Shown: positions 8,924 through 16,856 of the stretch, in pieces
How the letters are laid out: the number at the start of each line of letters is the position of its first letter
Position numbering within the stretch: the first letter of the stretch is position 1
NCBI GenBank assembly: GCA_000245075.1
Contig: JH600043.1
Span: forward strand, 1 to 32,268
Length of the DNA stretch: 32,268 bases
Source of the DNA: Acetobacteraceae bacterium AT-5844
GTDB lineage: Bacteria > Pseudomonadota > Alphaproteobacteria > Acetobacterales > Acetobacteraceae
Direction of reading: 5' to 3'
Program-made: the position numbers and the translations under genes
Notes under the pieces: model-generated
Seen by the model: the letters and a program-made list of their open reading frames with translations, nothing else
Databases searched by the model: none
Told to the model about the DNA's origin: nothing

Positions 8924-8945
8924 GCGGGGATCATCGGGATCCCGC
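8924..8945. terminator. Hairpin between convergent lpxK and GT9
   Basis: GGGATC (8927-8932) pairs with GATCCC (8938-8943) over a five-base loop; adding the flanking GC pair with one bulged G lengthens the stem to 8 bp. It sits in the 39-base gap between two convergent stops and could terminate both. On the plus strand a short CCCTTTCT follows, not a strong T-run. Confidence 0.5.
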
Positions 8946-8953
8946 GCCCTTTC

Positions 8954-9874
8954 TCAGCCTTGCCGGGCGCGGCTTTTCCGCAGAGACGCCAGCGATGCCT
9001 CGACCTGCGCGACCGGCAGTTCCGCCAGCGGGACATGCCTCACCCAACCGGCCCGGGGCCCGCGCGGGGCGCTGAGGGCAGGGTCGCTATCCTCGCCGAA
9101 CACCGCCAGCGTGAGGCAACCGGCGGCCGCCACCAGATGCGTGGGGCCGGTATCGTTGCCAATGGCGCATTCCGCCCTGCGGGCCAGCGCGCCTATTTGC
9201 GCCAGGCTGGTCCGGCCGGTCAGATCCAGCCCCTGCGGCACGGCTTGCAGGATCTCCGCCGCCAGCGGCGCCTCCGAGGGTCCGCCCAGCACCACCGGTG
9301 GCGCAGGCAGGCGCGTCGCCAGCTCGGCGAAACGGGCGGCAGGCCAGCGCTTCAATGGCCGTGTCGGCGATGCACCCGGAATCAGCAGGCAGAATCGCGG
9401 TGGCAGGGCAAAGCCATCCAGGGGCTCGTCCAGCCAGTCCATGACCGGTTCGGGGAACTCGACAAGCCCCGCGACCTGCAACTGCTCCCGCTGCCGCTCG
9501 ATGGTGTGCAGCGAATCCCGCCGGGGATTGGCGCTGCGGTGGCTTTCCACGCCCGACCACTCCACCGGGCCGGTGAACCAGCGGTAGCGCGACGAACGGC
9601 TGGAGGTCTGCAAGTCATAGACCCGGTCGAACCGCCCGCGCCGCAGCCGCAGCGCCAGCCGGGCCACGGCGGGGAGATCGCCCCAGGACGGCCTGCCATC
9701 CTCCCAGACCTCGTCGAACCAGGGGGAGCGGCGCAGCAGCGGCGCGAAGGGCCTGGTCGTCAGCAGGGTGATGCGCGCGCGCGGGTGATGCGCGCGGATC
9801 GCGGCGAAGGGGCCGAAGGCCTGGATGACGTCGCCCAGGGCCGAAAGCTTGATGACGAGGATACGCTCGCTCAC
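8954..9874 (-). CDS. Glycosyltransferase family 9 (heptosyltransferase-like)
   Basis: A 306-residue GT9 enzyme, the class that adds heptose or related sugars to the LPS core from ADP-activated donors. N-terminal ILVIKLSALGDVIQAFG is the family opening. The C-terminal donor site has LIPGASPTRPLKRWP and IGNDTGPTHLVAAAG. I choose GTG at 9874 because its GTGA overlaps the stop of the GT4 gene upstream, and it puts the conserved motif five residues from the start. A longer frame continues upstream inside the GT4 gene but is just antisense-free overlap in another frame. The pair GT4-GT9 converges on waaA-lpxK, so a shared role in LPS assembly is likely. Acceptor and donor sugars are not determined. 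Confidence 0.9.
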   Translation of the reverse strand: MSERILVIKLSALGDVIQAFGPFAAIRAHHPRARITLLTTRPFAPLLRRSPWFDEVWEDGRPSWGDLPAVARLALRLRRGRFDRVYDLQTSSRSSRYRWFTGPVEWSGVESHRSANPRRDSLHTIERQREQLQVAGLVEFPEPVMDWLDEPLDGFALPPRFCLLIPGASPTRPLKRWPAARFAELATRLPAPPVVLGGPSEAPLAAEILQAVPQGLDLTGRTSLAQIGALARRAECAIGNDTGPTHLVAAAGCLTLAVFGEDSDPALSAPRGPRAGWVRHVPLAELPVAQVEASLASLRKSRARQG

Positions 9875-11004
9875 AACAATTCCCGATAGACCGAAAGCGT
9901 CGCCTGCTGCATGGCGCGGGTGGTATAGTGCTCCAGCACCACGGCGCGAGACTGCGCGCCGATGCGGGCCCGCTCCTCCGCCCGCATGGCCAGCACGCGG
10001 GCGATGGCGGCGGCGAGGGCCTTCGCGTCGCCAGGGGGAACCCGCCAGCCCGTCTCGCCCTCCAGCACCGTCTCGCGCGGGGCACCGAGGTCGGAGGCGA
10101 TGACGGGCCGCTCCATGGCCTGGGCCTCCACGATGGTGCGCCCGAAGGCCTCGGCATCGGTGGAGCAATGCAGGGCGATATCCGCCATCAGGAAGGCCGC
10201 CGGCAGGTCATTGCAATGGCCAACCAGCGCCACATCGGCAGCGAGCCCGAGTTGCGCGATCTGCCCGCGCAGCTCCTGCGCATAGGTGCCGCGCCCTTCA
10301 TCTCCCACCAGCACGGCGAAGGGGCGCGGCGTGGGCAGCATGGCCAGCGCCTGCAACAGCACCCCCTGCCCCTTCCAGCGCGAAATCCGCCCCGGCAGCA
10401 TCAGCACCGGCCGGCCTGCCGGCACGCCCCAGGCCGCGCGCAGGGCTTCCACCCGTGCCGCCGGCACCAATGCCGGGTCGAACCGCGCCATATCCACCCC
10501 GCGGGGAATGACGCGGATACGCGCCGGGTCCGTGCCGTGGCGCTCGCGGATGATGTTGGCGATGTGCTGGCTGATGGCGATGACGCGCTCGCCGCGCGCC
10601 ATGACCGAGTTGTAGAGGCGCTTCCCCGGGAAGCCCTCATTGTAGGTGCCGTGATAGGTGGTGATGAAATGGGCGCCGGTGCGCCGCGCCGCCATCAGCG
10701 CCGACCAGGCGGGGAAGCGGCTGCGGGCATGGATGATGCGCACACCCTCCGTCCGCACGACCTCCGCCAGCGCGCTGGCGCCGGCAAAGAGAGCAGCAGG
10801 TGACTTCCGGTCCAGCGGCAGGGTGACATGCCGGGCGCCGGCGGCTTCCAGCTCCGCCACCATCGGCCCACCGGCGGAGGCGACGAAGGGCCGGAAGCCG
10901 GCCTCCGCCTGCGCGGCGGCGATTTCCACGGTGCCGCGTTCCACGCCCCCCGCCCGCATGGCGGGCAGGACCTGGAGGATGGCGGGGCGCGGATCGGCAG
11001 GCAT
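9871..11004 (-). CDS. Glycosyltransferase family 4
   Basis: A 377-residue GT-B enzyme. The N-terminal acceptor domain opens with ILQVLPAMRAGGVERGT, and contains HARSRFPAWSA and TTYHGTYNEGF. The donor domain has IPRGVDMARFDP, PGRISRWKGQ, and the E-x7-E type site in STDAEAFGRTIVEAQAMERP. It probably adds a hexose to LPS core or O-antigen, working with the GT9 gene it overlaps by 4 bases. The ATG at 11004 is directly adjacent to a 10-bp hairpin and lacks an ordinary ribosome binding site, although an AGAAGG lies just before the hairpin. The next in-frame ATG, at residue 16, would remove the conserved opening. Confidence 0.9.
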   Translation of the reverse strand: MPADPRPAILQVLPAMRAGGVERGTVEIAAAQAEAGFRPFVASAGGPMVAELEAAGARHVTLPLDRKSPAALFAGASALAEVVRTEGVRIIHARSRFPAWSALMAARRTGAHFITTYHGTYNEGFPGKRLYNSVMARGERVIAISQHIANIIRERHGTDPARIRVIPRGVDMARFDPALVPAARVEALRAAWGVPAGRPVLMLPGRISRWKGQGVLLQALAMLPTPRPFAVLVGDEGRGTYAQELRGQIAQLGLAADVALVGHCNDLPAAFLMADIALHCSTDAEAFGRTIVEAQAMERPVIASDLGAPRETVLEGETGWRVPPGDAKALAAAIARVLAMRAEERARIGAQSRAVVLEHYTTRAMQQATLSVYRELL

Positions 11005-11030
11005 GCGCGCGGGGATAGCGCCCCGCGCGC
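11005..11030 (-). other. Perfect hairpin abutting the GT4 start codon
   Basis: GCGCGCGGGG (11005-11014) and CCCCGCGCGC (11021-11030) form a perfect 10-bp G+C-only stem with a six-base loop. On the minus strand it starts 6 bases after the permease stop and ends one base before the GT4 ATG. There is no T-run. It could attenuate read-through from the transporter genes or control GT4 translation; by folding, it would bring AGAAGG next to the ATG. Confidence 0.7.
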
Positions 11031-11036
11031 CTTCTG

Positions 11037-11855
11037 TCAGCCGCCCTTGACGCCGCCGGCCGTCAGGCCGGCGATGATCTGCTTCTGCGCCAGCAGCGTC
11101 AGCAGCAGCACGGGCAACGTCACCATGAGCGCCGCCGCGGCCAGCGGGCCCCAGGAGATTTGTTCAAATGTGAGCATGTTGTTCACGGCCACCGGCAGCG
11201 TCCGTGTCTCACGCCCGGCGAGGACCATGGCAAAGATGAAATTGTTCCAGGAGAAGATGAAGGAGAGGATCGTCGCCACCGTGATCCCCGGCATCGCCAG
11301 CGGGAAGGCGACATGGCGGAAGGCCTGCCAGATGGTGGCGCCATCCACCAGCGCCGCTTCCTCCAGCTCGCCCGGCAACCCCTCGAAGAAGCCGATCATC
11401 ACCCAGACCACGATGGGCACGGTGATGACCAGATGGGTGATGACGATGGGCGTCAGCGTGCCCGTCAGCCCCAGCCACTGGAACAGCAGGAAGAGCGGGA
11501 TGAGGTAGGACAGGCCGGGCGTGATGCGGGCGATGAGGATGAGCATCGCCGCCTTGGTCGCCTGCATCTTGGCGATGCCATAGCCCGCCGGCACACCGAT
11601 CAGGATGGCGAGGCCCGTCGCCGTGAAGGAGACGACGATCGAGTTCCAGGTATAGAGCAGGAAGTTATTATTTTCGAAGACGCTAATAAAATTGTCCCAC
11701 ACCGGCGGGTTCGGGATGAAAACCGGCGGATAGGCGGTGTTGTCCAGCTCCGTCTTCATGGAGAGGGACAGCATCCACAGGAAGACGAGAATGGCCGGAG
11801 AGACCAGGAAGATCACGGCGATCCCCAGCCCCAGCTTGTCGAGAAAGCGCTTCAT
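11037..11855 (-). CDS. Carbohydrate ABC transporter permease (MalG/UgpE type)
   Basis: A 272-residue inner-membrane permease. Six hydrophobic segments can be followed, the first near ILVFLWMLSLSM. The cytoplasmic EAA loop that contacts the ATPase is EAALVDGATIWQAF, followed by FPLAMPGI. The start at 11855 is chosen because its ATG overlaps the stop of the partner permease (ATGA); an in-frame ATG eight codons upstream would overlap more and adds nothing conserved. It forms the heterodimeric channel with the preceding gene. No gene for the ATPase follows; the next gene is a glycosyltransferase. Confidence 0.9.
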   Translation of the reverse strand: MKRFLDKLGLGIAVIFLVSPAILVFLWMLSLSMKTELDNTAYPPVFIPNPPVWDNFISVFENNNFLLYTWNSIVVSFTATGLAILIGVPAGYGIAKMQATKAAMLILIARITPGLSYLIPLFLLFQWLGLTGTLTPIVITHLVITVPIVVWVMIGFFEGLPGELEEAALVDGATIWQAFRHVAFPLAMPGITVATILSFIFSWNNFIFAMVLAGRETRTLPVAVNNMLTFEQISWGPLAAAALMVTLPVLLLTLLAQKQIIAGLTAGGVKGG

Positions 11856-12772
11856 GCCTTCACCCTCTTGCGGGTCCACAGCAACAGGGAGGCGAGGCCG
11901 ATGATCATGGCGAAGAACACCACCACCACGGCGCTGGCAAAGCCCATGTTGTAGTAAGCAAACCCTTGCAGATAGAGGAAGATGTTGATCGTCTCCGAGC
12001 TGGTGCCCGGCCCGCCCTGCGTGATGACGTAGATCGTATCGAAGGCCTTCAGCGCATCGATGGTGCGGATGATCAGCGCCACGACGATGAAGGGCGCCAG
12101 CAACGGCAGGGTGATGTGCCAGAAGGCCTGCAACCCGTTGGCGCCGTCGATCTTGGCAGCTTCATACGGGTCCTGCGGCAGCGAGGCGAGGCCACCCAGC
12201 ACGATCAGCATGACCAGCGGCGTCCAGTGCCAGACTTCCACCATCACCAGGGTCGGGATGACGGTGGCGGAATCATAGACCCACATGCTGGGCGGAATGC
12301 CGAACTGGGAAAGCAGCCAGTTCAGCACGCCAAGCTGCGGGTGGAACATCATCGTCCAGACCAGCGCGACCGCCACGGGCGTCGCCATCATGGGCAGGAT
12401 GAAGATGGTGCGTGCCAGGCCCCGCAACGGAAAGTTGCGGTTGAATACCAGCGCCGCCGCCACGCCGAGCACCATGGGAATGACCACGGCCAGCGCCGTG
12501 AAGTAGAGCGTGCGCACCATGGACCACAGGAAGCGCTCATCCGTGAACAGCTTCCGGTAGTTCTCGAACCCCACATAGGTGTGGCCACCGCCGATCTTCC
12601 ATTCATGCGTGGACATGAACAGCGTGAAGATCCACGGGAAGAGAATGACGCCCAGCACCACCACGGCCGCCGGCACCACGAACATCCAGTACCGGCGGGC
12701 ATAGTTCCGGCGCCGTGGCGTGGCGACGGCGGGTGCGATGGGCGCCGTGTGAGTGGCTGTATTGCCCGACAT
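11852..12772 (-). CDS. Carbohydrate ABC transporter permease (MalF/UgpA type)
   Basis: A 306-residue permease with a hydrophobic first segment (WMFVVPAAVVVLGVILFPW, about 29-47) and the typical MalF-class order of segments. The EAA loop is YEAAKIDGANGLQAFWHITLPL. The N terminus is Thr/Ala/Pro-rich and cytoplasmic. The start codon overlaps the stop of the upstream binding protein gene by one base (TGATG), so translation is likely coupled. Sequence features place it in the CUT1 family of oligosaccharide and polyol importers, but do not reveal the substrate. Confidence 0.9.
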   Translation of the reverse strand: MSGNTATHTAPIAPAVATPRRRNYARRYWMFVVPAAVVVLGVILFPWIFTLFMSTHEWKIGGGHTYVGFENYRKLFTDERFLWSMVRTLYFTALAVVIPMVLGVAAALVFNRNFPLRGLARTIFILPMMATPVAVALVWTMMFHPQLGVLNWLLSQFGIPPSMWVYDSATVIPTLVMVEVWHWTPLVMLIVLGGLASLPQDPYEAAKIDGANGLQAFWHITLPLLAPFIVVALIIRTIDALKAFDTIYVITQGGPGTSSETINIFLYLQGFAYYNMGFASAVVVVFFAMIIGLASLLLWTRKRVKA

Positions 12773-14106
12773 CAGGCCCCCTTCTCAGAGGCTTCCAGCA
12801 CGGGGCGGAACGCCTCGGTTGCCTTCTTCAACTCGGTCGCCACATCGGCGCCACCGAGGGTGTTGGTCAGCGCCGTGCCCAGCGTGTCGCGGAATTCCGT
12901 CACCGGCAGGATTTCCGGCAGGCCCGGGCGCGCGATGCGGATGCTCTCGGCCAGGGTGGAGAAATAGTCGCGCGGGAAGCTGCTCTTGCTGATCGCCTCC
13001 TCGCTGGAATAGGGCGAGAGGCGCGTCGGCGCACCGGCACCGGTCGTCAGCATGCGCAGCTGGTTCTGCTTGTTCAGCACCCACTGGATGTAGAGCCAGG
13101 CCGGCCCCTTGCGCTGCGAGGTCTCGGCGATACCCATGCCGGTGCAGAAGAAAGCCGAATGCCGGTGCGCCGGGCCCGCCGGCACCACCGCATAGCCGAG
13201 CTTGCCGGCGACGCGGGAACGCTTCGGGTCCTCCAGCGGCGCGGCGTAGCCCACGCCGTCGATCCAGAAGGCCGCGCGGCCTTGCATGAAGGTCGTCTGG
13301 CACTCGTTCCAGTTGAAGCCGTTCACGCCCGGCGGCGCGCATTCGCGCATCAGCCGCTGGTATTGCTGTCCGGCCCAGATGGCATCAGGCGTATCCGTGA
13401 TCAGCTTGCGCTGGGCGTCGATCATGTCCCGCTGCTGGGTGCCGAGCAGGAAGGAGGACCACAGCACCATGTTCGCGTTGCGCAGCCCGCGCCCGACGAA
13501 GCCGTATTGCTGCTTGGAGGGGTCCGTCAGCGCCTTCGCCGCCGTGTACAATTCATCGAAGGTCTGCGGCACGGCGACATTCTTCGCCGCCAGCATGTCC
13601 TTGTTCACGTACAGGATGAAGTGGTCCACATCGAGCGGCAGCGTATCCAGCCGGCCATCGGCCTGGGTGGAATAGGCCACGGCGGCGGGGCCGAAATCAT
13701 TCAGGTCCAGGTCCGGCGCCGTCATCGAGGCATCGGCGATCAGCGGCCGCAGATCCGTGCACCATTTGGCACGGCCAACCTGCAGCTTGTTCACATGCAG
13801 GCTGATGTTGATGACGTCGAAGGACGGCCGGCCGGAGGCGAACTCAATGGCGAATTTCTGCCGGTGCTGCTGCTCGGGAATCTGCTCGGCACCAACACGG
13901 ATGCCCGTCAGTTCCTCGAATTCCTTGTGGTACTGGAACAGCAGGGTGGTGCGAGGGTTGGCGACCATGCTGACTTCGACGCGCTCGCCCTTGAAGCGCT
14001 TCCAGTCGAAGGCCGATTGAGCGTTGGCGCGTTCCACCAGCGCGGGCATGGCCAACAGGCCGGCAGCACCACGAATCGCGGCGCGGCGCGTGATCTCGGA
14101 CATCAT
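12772..14106 (-). CDS. Extracellular solute-binding protein, family 1 (second tandem copy)
   Basis: A 444-residue periplasmic binding protein of the family-1 (carbohydrate) class. The signal sequence has a twin-arginine-like ITRRAAIRGAAG motif, a hydrophobic LLAMPALV core and a likely ANA-QS cleavage near residue 30. The body matches the neighbouring copy at 14227-15564 at about 70 % of positions by eye, including EEFEELTGIR-like, GAEQIPEQQHRQKFAIEFA-like, FDELYTAAKALTDPSKQ, GFNWNECQT and EFRDT segments. Start 14106 or 14103 (ATGATG) follows GGGAG at normal spacing. It is immediately upstream of the two permeases and is presumably their receptor. Confidence 0.88.
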   Translation of the reverse strand: MMSEITRRAAIRGAAGLLAMPALVERANAQSAFDWKRFKGERVEVSMVANPRTTLLFQYHKEFEELTGIRVGAEQIPEQQHRQKFAIEFASGRPSFDVINISLHVNKLQVGRAKWCTDLRPLIADASMTAPDLDLNDFGPAAVAYSTQADGRLDTLPLDVDHFILYVNKDMLAAKNVAVPQTFDELYTAAKALTDPSKQQYGFVGRGLRNANMVLWSSFLLGTQQRDMIDAQRKLITDTPDAIWAGQQYQRLMRECAPPGVNGFNWNECQTTFMQGRAAFWIDGVGYAAPLEDPKRSRVAGKLGYAVVPAGPAHRHSAFFCTGMGIAETSQRKGPAWLYIQWVLNKQNQLRMLTTGAGAPTRLSPYSSEEAISKSSFPRDYFSTLAESIRIARPGLPEILPVTEFRDTLGTALTNTLGGADVATELKKATEAFRPVLEASEKGA

Positions 14107-14186
14107 TCTCTCTCCCACAGGGCCATTTCGCCCAAGGGCCGTTTCGGCCTCCCCGCCATTGCGCCACGTTGCCGGGGCGGAGGCAA

Positions 14187-14215
14187 GGGGCTTGTCAGAC
14201 ATCCCGACAAGCCCC
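14187..14215 (-). terminator. Intercistronic hairpin between tandem binding-protein genes
   Basis: GGGGCTTGTC (14187-14196) and GACAAGCCCC (14206-14215) form a perfect 10-bp stem with a nine-base loop. On the minus strand it starts 11 bases after the first copy's stop and is followed by TTGCC, not a real T-run. Such hairpins after binding-protein genes often lower expression of downstream genes or protect the upstream message; complete termination would need a promoter for the second copy. Confidence 0.6.
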
Positions 14216-14226
14216 GTCTTCACCCG

Positions 14227-15564
14227 TCAGGAAGCGCGTTCAGATGCCTCCAGCACCGGCCGGAAGGCGTCGGTCGCCTTCTTCAGCTCGGCAGCCACAT
14301 CGGCGCCGCCCACCATATTGGTCAGCCCCGTGCCGATGGTGTCGCGGAACTCCGTCACCGGCACGATCTCCGGCAGGCCGGGGCGGCAGATCTTCAGCGC
14401 CTCCGACAGGCAGTTCACGTAGTCCATCGAGAACACCGCGCTCCGCAGCGATTCCTCCTGCTTGAACGGGCTCATGCGCGCCGGCGCGCCCGCGCCACCG
14501 GTCAGGTAGCGCAGCTGGTTCTGCTTGCCGGTCGCCCATTGCAGATACAGCCAGGCCGCCTTCTTCCTCGCGGGAGAGCTGAACTCGCTGATGCCGAACG
14601 CGCTGCCGAACAGCGCGCCATGATGATTGGCCGGTCCGGCAGGAGCAACGGCGTAGCCGGTTTTACCCGCCACGCGAGACCGCTTCGGGTCCTCCAGCGG
14701 CGCGGCGAAGCCGGGGCCGTCGATCCAGAAGGCCGCGCGGCCCTGCATGAAGCTCGTCTGGCACTCATTCCAGTTGAAGCCGATGGAGCCCGGCGGGGCG
14801 CATTCCCGCATCAGCTTCTGGTACATCTGCCCGGCCCAGATGGCGTCCGGCGTGTCCGTGATCAGCTTCATATTGGCATCGACGGTATCCCGCTGCTGGG
14901 TGCCCAGCAGGAAGGATGTCCACAGCACCACATTGGCATTGCGCAGCCCGCGCCCGACGAAGCCGTAGATCTGCTTGGAAGGATCGGTCAGCGCCTTCGC
15001 GGCGGTGTAGAGTTCGTCGAAGGTCTTGGGCACGGCGATGTTCTTCGCCGCCAGCAATTCCTTGTTGTAGTACATGATCCACGGGTCGGCGAATTCCGGC
15101 AGCGTATCCATCCGCCCGTCGGACTGCGTGGAGTAGGCCACCGCGCCCTGGCTGAAATCCCCGAAGTCGAAATCCGGCGCGGTGATGTTGGCATCGGCGA
15201 TCATCGGCCGCACATCGGCGCACCATTTGGCGCGGCCGACCTGGCGCTTGTTCACATGGAGGCTGATGCCCACCACGTCGAAGGACGGCTTGCCGGTCGC
15301 GAACTCGATGGCGAATTTCTGGCGGTGCTGCTGCTCGGGAATCTGCTCGGCACCGACGCGGATGCCGGTCAGTTCCTCGAATTCCTTCTGGTTCTGGATC
15401 AGGATGACAGAGCGCGGATTGGCCGTCAGGCTCACTTCCAGCCGCTCGCCCTTGGACATCTTCCAGTCGAAGGCGGATTGCGCATTGGCCTTCTCAACGA
15501 GGGCCGGCATGGCCAGCAATCCGGCAGCACCCTGCAACGCGCCGCGGCGCGTGATCTTGAGCAT
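14227..15564 (-). CDS. Extracellular solute-binding protein, family 1 (first tandem copy)
   Basis: A 445-residue family-1 binding protein, first gene of the minus-strand transporter cluster. Start 15564 is supported by GGGAGGAAAG about 8 bases upstream. The signal sequence has ITRRGALQGAAG (twin-arginine-like), LLAMPALV and a likely ANA-QS cleavage. It is about 70 % identical by eye to the second copy; the differences are spread along the protein and include the segments around FADPWIMYYNKE versus VDHFILYVNKD and the GSAFGISEF versus CTGMGIAET block, which could alter ligand contacts. The likely reading is a tandem duplication with specialisation. Confidence 0.88.
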   Translation of the reverse strand: MLKITRRGALQGAAGLLAMPALVEKANAQSAFDWKMSKGERLEVSLTANPRSVILIQNQKEFEELTGIRVGAEQIPEQQHRQKFAIEFATGKPSFDVVGISLHVNKRQVGRAKWCADVRPMIADANITAPDFDFGDFSQGAVAYSTQSDGRMDTLPEFADPWIMYYNKELLAAKNIAVPKTFDELYTAAKALTDPSKQIYGFVGRGLRNANVVLWTSFLLGTQQRDTVDANMKLITDTPDAIWAGQMYQKLMRECAPPGSIGFNWNECQTSFMQGRAAFWIDGPGFAAPLEDPKRSRVAGKTGYAVAPAGPANHHGALFGSAFGISEFSSPARKKAAWLYLQWATGKQNQLRYLTGGAGAPARMSPFKQEESLRSAVFSMDYVNCLSEALKICRPGLPEIVPVTEFRDTIGTGLTNMVGGADVAAELKKATDAFRPVLEASERAS

Positions 15565-15642
15565 GTCCACTTTCCTCCCTGGCCCGGCTTCGCGGGCCTT
15601 ATGGATCACCATGCTTTCATCTGCCGGCCCCGGATGGCAAGT

Positions 15643-15655
15643 GCGATCGGATCGC
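15643..15655. promoter_or_regulatory. Palindrome in the divergent transporter / FAH promoter region
   Basis: GCGATC G GATCGC is a perfect 13-bp odd palindrome; extending outward gives AGtGCGATCgGATCGCgCT with one mismatched pair. It lies in the 130-bp gap between the divergent binding-protein gene and the FAH-family gene, 40 bases from the latter. That is where an operator controlling both directions would be expected. No regulator gene is adjacent. Confidence 0.4.
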
Positions 15656-15694
15656 GCTACGACCTTGGGCAAATCTTTTTGGGGGAAGGCGCCG

Positions 15695-16828
15695 ATGCCG
15701 CTCGATACCGCACTGCCGCAGGACTGGCGCGAAGGTCACTTCGCCCTTCGCATCCAGGCGCAGGATGGCCCGCAGGTCATCGCCCTGGCCAAGGGCCAGG
15801 CCTTCGACATGACGCCCGCCTTCGGCACCGCCAGCGCCTGGCTGAACGAGGCCGAGCCGGTGGCCGCCATCGCCGCGCGGGGCGAGAAGATCGAGCTCGA
15901 CATCCCGGCCGTGCTGAATGACGGGCGCCTGCTCTCCCCCTTCGACCTGCAGGCGCTGAAGGCCTGCGGCGTCACCTATGTCCGCTCGATGCTGGAGCGC
16001 GTGATCGAGGAACGCTGCCGTGGCGATGCCACCCAGGCCGAGGCGGTGCGCGCCGAGGTGCGCGGCATCATCGGCGATGACCTCGCCAACCTCCGCCCCG
16101 GCAGCCCCGAGGCGGCTGAACTGAAGCGCAACCTCGTAGAGCGCGGCTGGTGGAGCCAGTATCTGGAAGTCGGCATCGGCCCGGATGCAGAAGTCTTCAC
16201 CAAGGGTCAGCCGCTTTCCTCCGTCGGCTCCGGCGCGAAGATCGGCGTGCATCCGAACAGCGCCTGGAACAACCCGGAGCCGGAGGTGGTGCTGGCGGTC
16301 GATTCCCAGGGCCGCATCCACGGCGTCACCCTGGGCAATGACGTGAACCTGCGCGATGTCGAGGGCCGCTCCGCCCTGCTGCTCGGCAAGGCGAAGGACA
16401 ACAACGCCGCCTGCGCCCTCGGCCCCGCCATCCGCCTGTTCGATGAGAACTTCACGCTGGAGGATGTGCGCCAGGCCGAGACCGTGCTGACCATCGAGGG
16501 CACGGATGGCTTCCACCTGCACGAATCCGGCAAGGTCGGCGCCATCAGCCGCGACCCCACTGATCTCGTCGCGCAGATGATCGGCCCGCATCACCAGTAC
16601 CCGGATGGCGCGGCGCTCTTCCTCGGCACCCCCTTCTCGCCCAGCAAGGACCGCGGTGCGCCGGGCATGGGCTTCACTCATAAGCCCGGCGATGTGGTGC
16701 ATATCGCCAGCACCCGCCTCGGCGCCCTGTGCAATACGGTGGACCGCACGGATCTCTGCCCACCCTGGCGCTTTGGCATCGGCGCGCTCATGGCCAATCT
16801 GCGCCAGCGCGGCCTGCCCCGCGCCTGA
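15695..16828 (+). CDS. Fumarylacetoacetate hydrolase family protein
   Basis: A 377-residue member of the FAH family, whose enzymes hydrolyse or dehydrate 2-oxo acids with a divalent metal. The metal site is visible as WNNPEPEVVLAV (Glu-x-Glu) and the Asp in GNDVNLRDVEG. GHK-like features follow in LLGKAKDNNAACALGP. The N-terminal 120 or so residues are a poorly conserved lead domain. Start 15695 has GGAAGG just upstream. The gene is divergent from a carbohydrate-type importer, so a role in breakdown of a sugar acid or 2-keto-3-deoxy acid is plausible. That is inferred from context; aromatic catabolism is an alternative. An alpha/beta hydrolase follows after 28 bases. Confidence 0.85.
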   Translation: MPLDTALPQDWREGHFALRIQAQDGPQVIALAKGQAFDMTPAFGTASAWLNEAEPVAAIAARGEKIELDIPAVLNDGRLLSPFDLQALKACGVTYVRSMLERVIEERCRGDATQAEAVRAEVRGIIGDDLANLRPGSPEAAELKRNLVERGWWSQYLEVGIGPDAEVFTKGQPLSSVGSGAKIGVHPNSAWNNPEPEVVLAVDSQGRIHGVTLGNDVNLRDVEGRSALLLGKAKDNNAACALGPAIRLFDENFTLEDVRQAETVLTIEGTDGFHLHESGKVGAISRDPTDLVAQMIGPHHQYPDGAALFLGTPFSPSKDRGAPGMGFTHKPGDVVHIASTRLGALCNTVDRTDLCPPWRFGIGALMANLRQRGLPRA

Positions 16829-16856
16829 GTACCCCTGATCAAGGACACTGAACTGC

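Noticed and set aside
12715-15921. An open frame of over 1000 codons antisense to the tandem binding-protein genes
   Set aside because: The opposite strand has two clear binding proteins. The apparent internal repeat in the antisense product only reflects their duplication.
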